From Tepidiforma thermophila (GTDB taxonomy: Bacteria; Chloroflexota; Dehalococcoidia; Tepidiformales; Tepidiformaceae), in contig NZ_PDJQ01000001.1 in assembly GCF_002563855.1 (NCBI RefSeq), positions 2,294,001 through 2,358,000 on the forward strand: a DNA stretch of 64,000 nucleotides, given 5' to 3'. Position 1 is the first letter of the stretch. Each line of letters opens with the position of its first letter. A program made the position numbers and the translations under genes. This document shows positions 7,476-15,227 of the stretch, piece after piece. The notes below the pieces were generated by a model that did no database searches, was not told the origin of the DNA, and saw only the letters and a program-made list of their open reading frames with translations.

Positions 7476-8561
7476 TTATTTGGCTGCGACGGAAACGGTG
7501 GACCCGGATTCGATGCCGACGTCTGCGAGGAGCGCGTGGATGCGGCGGGCGTTCTCGATGATGCGGCGCGCTTCGTGGTTGACAGCCTGCTTGCCATCGC
7601 AGAGCGCCTCGGCGGGGTTGTTGTGGATATCGAACTCGATGCCGTGGGCGCCGGCGGCGACGAAGCCATAGGTGACACGCTCGACGAGGCGGCGGTCGCC
7701 GGAGCTGTGGGAGGGGTCGGCGATGAGCGGCAGGTGGGACTTCATCCGCACGAGCGGGATCATGCCGATGTCGGCGGCGAAGCGGGTCTCCGTTTCGAAG
7801 CTCTTGATGCCGCGGTAGCAGAGGATGACGTTGCGGTTGCCCTCGGAGACGCTGCGGCGCTCGCGGTCGATGCCGGACATGATGTAGGCGGCGGCGCAGA
7901 GCCACTCGTTCATGTCGTTGCCGAAGCCGTGCTTGAGGATGACCGGCCTATCGATCTTCGAGAGCTCTTCGAGGAGGGGCGAGTACTGGGCGCTGCGGGC
8001 GCCGATCTGGATGACGTCGATGCCATACTCGAGGAAGAGATCGAGGTGGCGGAGGTCGATGAGCTCGGAGACAGTGGGCAGGCCGGTTTCAGCCTTCATC
8101 GCGGCGGCGATTTCGAGGCCTTTCTTTATATCCATGCCGCGGTAGTCGTAGGGGCTGGTGCGGGACTTATCGACGAAGGCACGGAGGACATCGACGCCGG
8201 CCTCTTTGGCGATGCGAGCCGATTCGAGGGCCTGCTGCTCGGATTCAATGGCGCAGGGGCCGCCGAAGAAGGTGAGGTTCCTGCCGCCGACGGGGACTTT
8301 GCCGGCGACCCAGACGATGGTGTCTTCGGGGTGAAAGGTGCGGGAGGCGTCTTTGTATTTTTCGGTGATGCGGATGACGCGGTCGACGCCGGGGAGTTCG
8401 AGGATGCGGCCCTCGTCGACGATGGAGGCGACGCCCTTGACGCCGATAACGGTGGTGTTGGAGACGATGGTCTCGCAGCGAAGGCCGTAATCCTGGGTGA
8501 TGCGGTTGATAACGCGCTCGACCTGGTCGATGGTCGCGCCTTCGGCCATATGAATAATCAT
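7476..8561 (-). CDS. aroF: 3-deoxy-7-phosphoheptulonate (DAHP) synthase, type I-beta
   Basis: 361 residues. The N-terminal 70 residues are the ferredoxin-like regulatory domain seen in Thermotoga-type DAHP synthases, followed by the (beta/alpha)8 catalytic domain with GPCAIES, KSRTSPYDYRG, LKHG and the metal-ligand ADPSHSSG. It condenses phosphoenolpyruvate and erythrose-4-phosphate, the first step to chorismate; aroB/K, aroC and aroE lie at 48-52 kb. Family proteins start M-(I/V)-(I/V)-x-(M/L), which supports the ATG at 8561. There is no Shine-Dalgarno sequence. GATAAT at 8599-8594 is the likely -10 and a 13-base inverted repeat flanks it (8563-8575 and 8601-8613). Confidence 0.93.
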   Translation of the reverse strand: MIIHMAEGATIDQVERVINRITQDYGLRCETIVSNTTVIGVKGVASIVDEGRILELPGVDRVIRITEKYKDASRTFHPEDTIVWVAGKVPVGGRNLTFFGGPCAIESEQQALESARIAKEAGVDVLRAFVDKSRTSPYDYRGMDIKKGLEIAAAMKAETGLPTVSELIDLRHLDLFLEYGIDVIQIGARSAQYSPLLEELSKIDRPVILKHGFGNDMNEWLCAAAYIMSGIDRERRSVSEGNRNVILCYRGIKSFETETRFAADIGMIPLVRMKSHLPLIADPSHSSGDRRLVERVTYGFVAAGAHGIEFDIHNNPAEALCDGKQAVNHEARRIIENARRIHALLADVGIESGSTVSVAAK

Positions 8562-8562
8562 A

Positions 8563-8613
8563 GAGCGGTCCCGGGGGATGTTATGTTGGCGCGATTATCT
8601 CCCGGGTCCGCTC
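8563..8613 (-). promoter_or_regulatory. aroF promoter region with flanking inverted repeat
   Basis: GATAAT (minus strand, 8599-8594) lies between two halves of an interrupted palindrome, GAGCGGTCCCGGG (8563-8575) and the complement of GAGCGGACCCGGG (8601-8613), one mismatch in 13. This could be an operator for a regulator of aromatic biosynthesis, or a leader hairpin if the true start is further upstream. Confidence 0.4.
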
Positions 8614-8635
8614 TACGCGCGAAGCGGCGATGCAT

Positions 8636-9478
8636 TCAGAAGAGGACGCTGGAGAGCCGACGCTGGTATTCGCGGGTGATGGGCGATTCGAGGCCGAGGA
8701 TATCGAAGATGGCGAGCATCGCCTTGCGGGCGGCACCATCGGCGAAGGTGCGGTCGAGCCGGACGGATTCGAGGAGCTGGTCGAGAGCCTCTTCGTAGCG
8801 CTCCTGGGCGGCGAGCATGACGCCCCAGCGGTAGCGAGCGCGGGGGTCGCGGGGGTTGCGCTGCACCTCTCCCGCGAGGTCCTCACCGGCGTGCTTCTGG
8901 CGGAACTCGTCGAGGAAGATGCGGTGCTTGAGGGCCTTTGCACGCCGGTCGGCGGGGGCCCGCTCGAGGAGACGCTCGGCTTCGTCGCGGGCGCCGCGTG
9001 CGAGGAGGATCGTCGCCAGGCCGACGATGGCGTTGGCGTCATTCGGGGACTTTTCGAGGATTGCGCGGTATTCGCGCTCGGCGCCGGCGACGTCGCCCTT
9101 GCGGAGGAGCTCTTCGGCCGAGGACGCGCCGGTCCCGGCGGCGCCGATCACCTTCTGGAAGAAGGCACGGACCTGGGGCTCGGGGTAGGCGCCGGTGAAC
9201 TCGGCGATGACCCTGCCATCCTTGAAGGCTTTGACCGCGGGGATGCCCTGGATGCGGAACTGCATCGCGGTGCGGGGGTTCTGGTCGGTGTTCAGCTTGG
9301 CCAGGAGAACCTTGCCCTCGTTCTCGGCGGCGACCTTTTCGATGATGGGGCCGAGCATGCGGCAGGGACCGCACCATGGCGCCCAGAAATCGACGACGAC
9401 GGGGATAGTCTTCGACCGCTCGAGGACCTCCGTCGCGAAGTTGGCGTCGGTGACATCGATGACCGTTGCGGCGGGCAT
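8636..9478 (-). CDS. Thioredoxin-TPR protein (CnoX-like)
   Basis: 280 residues. Residues 1-110 are a thioredoxin domain with the active site WCGPC (residues 35-39); residues 115-280 are tetratricopeptide-type helices. This fusion is the architecture of CnoX/YbbN, a holdase that binds oxidised or chlorinated proteins and hands them to GroEL or DnaK. Unlike E. coli CnoX, which has lost the reactive cysteine pair, both cysteines are present, so redox activity is expected. The ATG follows GTGGAG by a few bases; TACGAT at 9513-9508 is a probable -10. Confidence 0.85.
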   Translation of the reverse strand: MPAATVIDVTDANFATEVLERSKTIPVVVDFWAPWCGPCRMLGPIIEKVAAENEGKVLLAKLNTDQNPRTAMQFRIQGIPAVKAFKDGRVIAEFTGAYPEPQVRAFFQKVIGAAGTGASSAEELLRKGDVAGAEREYRAILEKSPNDANAIVGLATILLARGARDEAERLLERAPADRRAKALKHRIFLDEFRQKHAGEDLAGEVQRNPRDPRARYRWGVMLAAQERYEEALDQLLESVRLDRTFADGAARKAMLAIFDILGLESPITREYQRRLSSVLF

Positions 9479-9575
9479 TGGATACTCCACGGGGGTATGT
9501 TGTTTCGATCGTAGCGAATGGACGACCGGATTGGAATGGTCGTTCGGCGGTGGCGAAGGGAGCCCGCGTGGGTGC

Positions 9576-9945
9576 GTCCAGCAGGCCTGTAAGCCGGATT
9601 CTGTACCCCGCGGAGGCGGGGCGGCAGCCATCTCTCTGGGCGCGCCGTCGCCGGCGCGCTCTAGCGGCCAACCCGGGAGTTGTGGCGGGCCGGGCACCCT
9701 CCTCCCCTATTCGGCCTTGCTCCGGGTGGGGTTTGCACGGCCGCCCCGTTACCGGGACGCCGGTGCGCTCTTACCGCACCATTTCACCCTTACCGCCGGC
9801 CGCCGGGGGCGACCGGAGGCGGTATGTTTCTGTTGCACTTTCCGTCGGCTCGCGCCGCCCAGGCGTTACCTGGCACCCTGCCCGGTGGAGTCCGGACTTT
9901 CCTCTCCCCGCACGGGGCGGGGAGCGGCTGCCCGGCCTGCTGGAC
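9576..9945 (-). ncRNA. rnpB: RNase P RNA (A-type)
   Basis: Read on the minus strand, the 370-nt segment has the conserved 5' block GAGGAAAGTCCGGACTCC, a GGTAAGGGTGAAATGGTGCG block, the universal GACAGAAACA-type region, and the 3' block AGAATCCGGCTTACAGGC. The first and last 11 bases (GTCCAGCAGGC and GCCTGCTGGAC) are perfectly complementary and form helix P1, which sets the ends. It is the catalytic RNA that matures tRNA 5' ends. Confidence 0.95.
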
Positions 9946-9966
9946 AGTTCTATTGTCCCGCGTTCA

Positions 9967-9995
9967 TTGGTGGGCTGTCGACGGGCCGGTATGAT
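9967..9995 (+). promoter_or_regulatory. Promoter for the thioesterase-CoA transferase operon
   Basis: TTGGTG (9967-9972) and TATGAT (9990-9995) are 17 nt apart. The predicted start near 10002 gives a 42-nt leader containing an AGGAGG Shine-Dalgarno sequence. Confidence 0.6.
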
Positions 9996-10043
9996 GCGGC
10001 CGCGCATGACGGGCGGCGGACCAGCCGCAGCAGGAGGGACTCG

Positions 10044-10451
10044 ATGGGCATCGAAGCGATGCAGGTCGGCGCGACGGCCCGGGGCTCGGTGCGGTGTGCG
10101 CCGGAGCATTTCGCCAGCCGGATCGTAGCGGGCACGCCGGACGTATTTTCGACGCCGTCGCTGGGCGCGCTGGTTGAGAAGACCGCGGCCGAGTGGATGG
10201 CGGGCTTCCTCGAGCCGGGGCAGATGACGGTGGGGACGCAGATTGTCATCAACCACACGGGCGCGACGCCGGAGGGCATGGAGGTGACAGCCGAGGTGCG
10301 GCTGGTCGCCGTCGACGGGAGGCGGTTCGATTTCGAGTGGACGGCCCACGACGGCGCGGAGCAGGTCGGGCACGGGACGCACCAGCGGTTCGTGGTCGAC
10401 CGGGCGCGATTCGAGGGGCGGCTGGCGGCGAAGCGGGCCGGGGCGCAGTGA
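10044..10451 (+). CDS. FlK-like hot-dog thioesterase
   Basis: 135 residues, a single hot-dog fold. VFSTPSLGALVEKTAAEWM, VINHTGATPEGMEV and HGTHQRFVV match the fluoroacetyl-CoA-specific thioesterase (FlK) family, in which a Thr, a Glu and a His form the active site. Most relatives are generic acyl-CoA thioesterases of unknown substrate. It is translationally coupled to the following CoA transferase (ATG overlaps the stop codon), suggesting a joint role in acyl-CoA handling. The ATG at 10044 follows GGAGGG. Confidence 0.8.
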   Translation: MGIEAMQVGATARGSVRCAPEHFASRIVAGTPDVFSTPSLGALVEKTAAEWMAGFLEPGQMTVGTQIVINHTGATPEGMEVTAEVRLVAVDGRRFDFEWTAHDGAEQVGHGTHQRFVVDRARFEGRLAAKRAGAQ

Positions 10452-11833
10452 TGGACCGCGACCGGGCGGCCTGGTACGCAGCCCGGGCGGGTCTCGACCT
10501 CGACCCGGAGACCGAGGTCACGATCACGGGCGAAGACCCGGTGCTGCCGACGCCGTTCCACCTCGGGGAGGGGGCCGCGGTGGCTCTTGCGCTCGTGGGG
10601 CAGGAAGCAGGCCGGATTTGGCGGCTGCGCGGCGGGCGCCGGCAGGCGATGGCCATCGATGTGCGGCACGCGGCGGCTTCGCTCCGGAGCTACCTCCTGC
10701 TTGAGGTGAACGGGCAGGCGGGCCCGCCTGCGCCGCGGTCCGGTTCGAACGTGACGGCGATCTGGCCGTGCGGCGACGGCCGGTTCATTCACCTGCACGG
10801 GAGTTTTACCCACGGCCCGGGCATCCTGGCGGAGCTCGGACTGGGCGAGGGCGCGAGTGCGGAGGAGATTGCGGCCGCGACCCGGCGGCGGGGCGCTTTC
10901 GAGCTGGAGGATGCCCTGGCGGGGCAGGGCCTCTGCGCTGCGGTTTGCCGGACCAACGCGGAGTGGCTCGCGCACCCGCAGGGGCAGGCGCTCGCCGCGA
11001 AGCCCGTCGTGGAGCTGGTCCGCATCGGCGACGCACCGCCTGAGCCGTTCGGTGAGGGCGACCGGCCGCTCCGGGGCGTGCGGGTGCTCGACCTGACCCG
11101 GGTGCTGGCCGGGCCGACAGTGGCGCGGACGCTGGCCGAGCACGGGGCGGAGGTGCTGCACATCGCGGGGCCGCGCCTTCCAACGGTCGAGCGGTTTGAG
11201 ATGGACACGGGCCACGGAAAGCGGCAGGCGTACCTTGACCTGGACGACCCGGCCGGGCGCGCAACCCTGGAGGAGCTGGTGCGCGGGGCCGACGTGTTTT
11301 CCCAGGGGTTCCAGTGGGGGTCGCTGGAACGGCGGGGGTTCGGCCCGGCGCAGGTCGCGGCGCTGCGCCCGGGGATCATCTATGTGACCGAGAACGCCTT
11401 CGGCTACGGCGGGCCGTGGGACGGGCGGCCGGGCTGGGAGCAGCTGGCGCAGGCGGCCACGGGCGTGTGCGTGCGGCAGGGCGGCGACGGGCCGCCGGTG
11501 CTGGCCCCGGCGGCGATGAACGATTACACCACGGGCTATTTCGGGGCGCTCGGGGCGATGATGGCGCTCCGGCGACGGGCCGACGAAGGCGGCTCATGGC
11601 TGGTGCGGGTTTCGCTGGCGCGGACGAGTATGTGGTACTACGACCTGGGGCATGACCTCGACCCGGCAGCGGCGAGCGGAACGGGCGATATGGGCGGCTG
11701 GATGCTCGAGCGAGAAACCGGGTACGGGCTAATGCGGTTCCTGCGGCCGGCGCTGCGGATGTCGGAGACGGACCCGCACTGGGAGCTGCCGAGTGCGCCC
11801 CTCGGGAGCGGAAGGCCGGCCTGGGCAGGCTAG
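10451..11833 (+). CDS. Class III (CaiB/BaiF) CoA transferase, divergent
   Basis: 460 residues. The C-terminal half, from about residue 205, is a CaiB/BaiF domain starting LRGVRVLDLTRVLAGP, with GADVFSQGF where the family has its catalytic Asp in GADVFVENF. The N-terminal half is a poorly conserved relative of the same fold, so the gene may descend from a tandem two-domain enzyme. It would move CoA between carboxylic acids; the substrate is unknown. It starts on the last base of the thioesterase stop codon. Its last 105 bp overlap a divergent FlgM-like reading frame on the other strand. Confidence 0.8.
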   Translation: MDRDRAAWYAARAGLDLDPETEVTITGEDPVLPTPFHLGEGAAVALALVGQEAGRIWRLRGGRRQAMAIDVRHAAASLRSYLLLEVNGQAGPPAPRSGSNVTAIWPCGDGRFIHLHGSFTHGPGILAELGLGEGASAEEIAAATRRRGAFELEDALAGQGLCAAVCRTNAEWLAHPQGQALAAKPVVELVRIGDAPPEPFGEGDRPLRGVRVLDLTRVLAGPTVARTLAEHGAEVLHIAGPRLPTVERFEMDTGHGKRQAYLDLDDPAGRATLEELVRGADVFSQGFQWGSLERRGFGPAQVAALRPGIIYVTENAFGYGGPWDGRPGWEQLAQAATGVCVRQGGDGPPVLAPAAMNDYTTGYFGALGAMMALRRRADEGGSWLVRVSLARTSMWYYDLGHDLDPAAASGTGDMGGWMLERETGYGLMRFLRPALRMSETDPHWELPSAPLGSGRPAWAG

Positions 11834-12094
11834 GAGACGGCCCGGCGGGCTGCTTGCATCGGCGGCAGACGCGGCAGGCCGGACGATGAAGCGCGCGGGG
11901 TCGAACGCCGGGAGCGGCCCGGCCTCCTCCGGGGCGGGGCACGCCAGTGCGTGGGCGAGGAGGGCGAGGGCGATTTCGCGGGGGTCGGGGCGGTAGGCGC
12001 CGCGACGGACCAGCTCGCGCAGTTCGAGAACGCGCCGGGTGCGTTCGTCGAAGGGAATCACTGACGGGAAATCAGATGTGGCCGGGTCGAGCAC
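11729..12094 (-). CDS. Small ORF with FlgM-like (anti-sigma28) segment
   Basis: 121 residues from a GTG at 12094, preceded by GAGG at a suitable distance. Residues 25-62 (ERTRRVLELRELVRRGAY, then RPDPREIALALLAHAL) resemble the C-terminal sigma-binding part of flagellar anti-sigma factor FlgM. The rest is low-complexity, and the last 35 residues lie antisense to the CoA transferase, so the true C-terminus is doubtful. No flagellar genes are in the window, so an anti-sigma role is a guess. It could also be a non-functional remnant. Confidence 0.35.
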   Translation of the reverse strand: MLDPATSDFPSVIPFDERTRRVLELRELVRRGAYRPDPREIALALLAHALACPAPEEAGPLPAFDPARFIVRPAASAADASSPPGRLLACPGRPSAPEGRTRQLPVRVRLRHPQRRPQEPH

Positions 12095-12231
12095 TGCGGC
12101 ACCTCGCGCGGGAGTTACACCACGGTTGACGGCACGTTTCGGTTGCGGGTGTACGGGGTGAGGCAACGTTCTTTCGGAATTTTCACACTTCCGGTGTCGG
12201 GAGAACCCTGAGACCGGGGGGAGAGCATCGT
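12095..12231. other. Intergenic region, no confident feature
   Basis: About 140 bp between the FlgM-like ORF and the ABC permease. It has lower G+C than the surroundings and could hold the promoter of the small ORF, but no convincing -35/-10 pair or RNA gene was seen. Confidence 0.3.
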
Positions 12232-13032
12232 TCAGCGCAGGTCGCGGCGGCGGAACACGGCCACGCCTGCAGCAACGGGAACCGCGGCGAGGACCAGGGC
12301 AGGCAGGGCTGCCTCCCAGCGGGGACCGAAGGCGAGGAGGTTCTCTTTGAGGTACCAGTACCAGGGGTTCAGATTGCTGACCCATTCGGGGGCGCCGGCG
12401 GCCGAGAGCAGGCCCTGGGCGAGGAAGCCGCCGGCAGCGAGGACGGTGCCAGCAGCCAATCCCGGACCCCTGCGGCCAGATACGGCGCCACCCATGAACG
12501 CCACGGCGCCATGCAGGAGGGCCAGCGTATATGCCCCGGCGAAAGCGGCGGCGAGGCCGCCGGCATCGATGCCCTCGAGTGCGGAGAAGGGCGGAGCCAG
12601 GGCGATGAGCGTGAGCGCGGCGACGGCAGTGAGCGCGGCGAGGGCGGCAGCGAAGGCGAGCGCCCGTTCGAGGGCGACCCGTTCGCGGGAGACGGGGTTG
12701 GCGAGCAGCAGTTCGAGCGTCCCGTCCTCTTCGCTGCCACCGATGAGCCCGGCGCCGCCGACGATGGCGTAGACGACGAGGAGCACGGTGAGCAGCGAGG
12801 AAAAGAGCCGCGCCCAGAGGTAGCCGGCGGCCGAGCCGAGCGAGATGCCCTGCTCCATCCCGAACATTGCGCGGAGGGCTTCGGGCATTTGCTGGACCAG
12901 TTCATCGAAGTCCTGCTGCCCGCGGATGGTGGGGAAAAAGGCGAGCGTGAGCAGGTTGAGCGCAAGGAAGCCGAGCGCCCACCAGAGGAGCGCACGGCGG
13001 CGGTCGCGGAGGGTGCGCCGGAAGATCGTCAT
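12232..13032 (-). CDS. ABC-2 type transporter permease
   Basis: 266 residues with about six hydrophobic segments (first at about residues 16-36, others near 70-100, 115-130, 140-160, 165-190 and 235-255). The large loop after the first helix and the GGSEEDGTLELLLANPVSRERV element are typical of ABC-2 export permeases (DrrB/YhfP-like). It forms an exporter with the ATPase gene immediately upstream, which it overlaps by 4 nt (GTGs/ATG at stop). Substrate unknown; drug, lipid or peptide export is usual for this family. Confidence 0.85.
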   Translation of the reverse strand: MTIFRRTLRDRRRALLWWALGFLALNLLTLAFFPTIRGQQDFDELVQQMPEALRAMFGMEQGISLGSAAGYLWARLFSSLLTVLLVVYAIVGGAGLIGGSEEDGTLELLLANPVSRERVALERALAFAAALAALTAVAALTLIALAPPFSALEGIDAGGLAAAFAGAYTLALLHGAVAFMGGAVSGRRGPGLAAGTVLAAGGFLAQGLLSAAGAPEWVSNLNPWYWYLKENLLAFGPRWEAALPALVLAAVPVAAGVAVFRRRDLR

Positions 13033-13919
13033 GCGCCACCGCCCTGGTAGTACTCGAGGAAGAGGTCTTCGAGGTCCTGGCCGGGGGTATGGATGCGCTC
13101 GACGGTGAGGCCCGCGGCGGCCTTGATCACGGCGTCGACCGCGCCTTCGACCACGAGGTGCACGCCGCTGTCGTGGTAGCTGACGGTGCGGACGCCGGGG
13201 AGCTGCTCGAAGAGACCGCGCGGGGGAGGGCCGGCGGTGTAGATATCGATCCGCTGGCGGGCCTTCCGCCGGAGTTCATCGATGGCAGCGACGGTGACGA
13301 GACGCCCGCGCCGGAGGATGCCGACGCGGGACGCCAGGGCCTCGACCTCGGGGAGGACGTGGGACGAGAGGAAAACCGTGGCGCCGCGGGCGACTTCTTC
13401 GCGCACGAGGCGCTGGAACTCCTGCTGGAGGAGCGGGTCGAGGCCGGAGGTTGGCTCGTCGAGGATGTAGAGGTCGGGGCGGTGCATGAAGGCCTGGACG
13501 ATGCCAACCTTGCGCCGGTTGCCGGTGCTGAGGTCGCCGATTGGGCGCGATGGATCGAGCGCGAACCGTTCGAGCAGGGCCGCGGTAAAGGGATGGTCGT
13601 AGCCGCCGCGGAGGCTGCCGAAGAAGTCGATGAGGTCGCTGGTGGTGTAGCGGGGGTCGAAGGCGAGGTCAGCGGGGAGGTAGCCGATGCGGCGGCGGGC
13701 GGCGGGGTCGGCACCGGGCCGTCCGAAGACGAGCGAGCTGCCGGCGGTGGGGTTGATAAAGCCGAGGAGGAGCCGGATTGTTGTTGTTTTGCCGGCGCCG
13801 TTGGGGCCAAGGAAGCCGAAGACCTCGCCGCGGTGGACGGCGAGGTCGAGGCGATCGACGGCGGTGATGGAGCCGAAGCGCTTTGTGAGCCCCCGGGTTT
13901 CGATGGCCGGGTCAGGCAT
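13029..13919 (-). CDS. ABC transporter ATP-binding protein (ABC-2 exporter)
   Basis: 296 residues. Walker A GPNGAGKTTT (about 37-46), signature LSTGNRRKVG, Walker B LYILDEPTSGLD and switch His in SSHVLPE are all present. The C-terminal 75 residues are the extra domain of the DrrA/CcmA-type group. It energises the permease encoded just downstream. The signature reads LSTGN instead of LSGGQ, a change often seen in this group. Confidence 0.9.
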   Translation of the reverse strand: MPDPAIETRGLTKRFGSITAVDRLDLAVHRGEVFGFLGPNGAGKTTTIRLLLGFINPTAGSSLVFGRPGADPAARRRIGYLPADLAFDPRYTTSDLIDFFGSLRGGYDHPFTAALLERFALDPSRPIGDLSTGNRRKVGIVQAFMHRPDLYILDEPTSGLDPLLQQEFQRLVREEVARGATVFLSSHVLPEVEALASRVGILRRGRLVTVAAIDELRRKARQRIDIYTAGPPPRGLFEQLPGVRTVSYHDSGVHLVVEGAVDAVIKAAAGLTVERIHTPGQDLEDLFLEYYQGGGA

Positions 13920-13946
13920 CGCGCGCCACGGGGTCCGCGGTGCGGG

Positions 13947-15098
13947 TCATTCGCGGGGCAGCCCCAGGCCCCGGGTTGCGATGACGGTGCGCTGGATCTC
14001 GGAGGTGCCGCCTTCGATGGTGTTGGCGACGCTGCGGAGGTAGAGGTACTGGTAACGGAGGGCGCGCGAGCCCGGAGGGGCGGCCTGCCCACCCATGCCG
14101 AAGATTTGCAGGGCGGTGGCGGCGATGCGCTGCTGGAGTTCGGCGCCGAAGAGTTTCGCCATCTGGGCTTCGCGCGTGGGCGCGATGCCGGTCTTCTCCT
14201 GCTGGGAGGCGATGTAGTAGGCGAGGTTGCGGAGGATCTGGACGCCGATGGCGTGCTCGGCCATGCGGTGGCGGATGGGGTCGGGCGTGCGGCCGCGGCG
14301 CTCTTTGAGCAGGGCGACGAGGTCATCGACGGTGCGGCGGGCGTTGGAGGTCGCGCCGATGGAGGAGCGTTCGAAATCGAGGCCGACGGCGACGTTGTAC
14401 CAGCCGCGGTTCTCTTCGCCGACGAGGTTGCTGGCGGGGACACGGGCGTCCTCGAAGTAGACCTCGTTGAACTCGTGGGTGCCGGCCATGTTGACGAGGG
14501 GCCGGACGGTGATGCCGGGGCTGTCCATCTTGACGGCGAAGGTGGAGATGCCTTTGTGCTTGGGGGCGTTGGGGTCGGTGCGGGCAGCGAGCCAGCCCCA
14601 GTCGGCGTAGTGACCGAAGGTGGTCCAGATTTTCTGGCCATTGATGATGTAGTCGTCGCCGTCGCGGACGGCGCGGGTCTGCATCGCAGCGAGGTCGGAG
14701 CCGGCGCCGGGTTCGGAGTAAAGCGTGCACCAGAGGTCGGTGCCGTCGGCGATGCGGGTGAGGAAGCGGGCCTTCTGCTCTTCGGTGCCGTAGAGCATGA
14801 CGACGGGCCCGACCCAGGCGACGCCCATGTTCACGGTGCCGGGGACGCCGTGGTAGGCCATTTGCTCGTTGAAGAGCATCTGCTGCATTGGGGAGGCGCC
14901 GAGGCCGCCGTATTCCTTCGGCCAGGGGAGGGCGAGCCAGCGCTTCGCGGCCAGGCGCTTCATGATGTCGCGTTCGACGGCGAGGCGGTCTTCGAGAGAT
15001 TCGAACTCCTGGTCCCAGCCGGGGGGCAGGCCGTGCTCGATGAAGTCGATGACTTCGGCCTGGAAGGCGCGCTGTTCGGGGGTGAGGCGGAAATCCAT
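13947..15098 (-). CDS. Acyl-CoA dehydrogenase
   Basis: 383 residues, the full length of the family. YSEPGAGSDLAAMQTRA and IINGQKIWTT are FAD/substrate-binding signatures, and the C-terminal GGTSEIQRTVIATRGLGLPRE includes the region of conserved FAD contacts. Residues EQMAYHG and FGMGGQAAP fit the FadE/ACAD group used in breakdown of branched, aromatic or steroid side chains. It oxidises acyl-CoA to enoyl-CoA in the cytoplasm, passing electrons to an ETF. Substrate range cannot be read from the sequence. It is divergent from polA. Confidence 0.9.
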   Translation of the reverse strand: MDFRLTPEQRAFQAEVIDFIEHGLPPGWDQEFESLEDRLAVERDIMKRLAAKRWLALPWPKEYGGLGASPMQQMLFNEQMAYHGVPGTVNMGVAWVGPVVMLYGTEEQKARFLTRIADGTDLWCTLYSEPGAGSDLAAMQTRAVRDGDDYIINGQKIWTTFGHYADWGWLAARTDPNAPKHKGISTFAVKMDSPGITVRPLVNMAGTHEFNEVYFEDARVPASNLVGEENRGWYNVAVGLDFERSSIGATSNARRTVDDLVALLKERRGRTPDPIRHRMAEHAIGVQILRNLAYYIASQQEKTGIAPTREAQMAKLFGAELQQRIAATALQIFGMGGQAAPPGSRALRYQYLYLRSVANTIEGGTSEIQRTVIATRGLGLPRE

Positions 15099-15215
15099 GG
15101 GGAAGGGGCTCCGGGTGGAAGTGCTCGACGTGCTGTCGGCGGATAGTGTAGCGGGCCGGCTGCCGGTGGCGAGATCAGCGCGCCGGCACCGCGCCGAAAG
15201 GGCTCGGCAGTGACC

Positions 15216-15221
15216 TATACT
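15216..15221 (+). promoter_or_regulatory. -10 element (TATACT) for leaderless polA
   Basis: TATACT ends 6 nt before the GTG at 15228, so transcription would start on or beside that codon. No Shine-Dalgarno sequence is present. An upstream GTG at 15210 would place this hexamer inside the coding region. Confidence 0.55.
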
Positions 15222-15227
15222 TGGCGG

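Noticed and set aside
8549-8561. Internal ATG at 8549 of aroF preceded by TATGAT 7 nt upstream, like the leaderless starts
   Set aside because: The conserved N-terminal MIIxM strand of type I-beta DAHP synthases would be lost, so the ATG at 8561 is kept; the TATGAT overlaps that start codon by chance.
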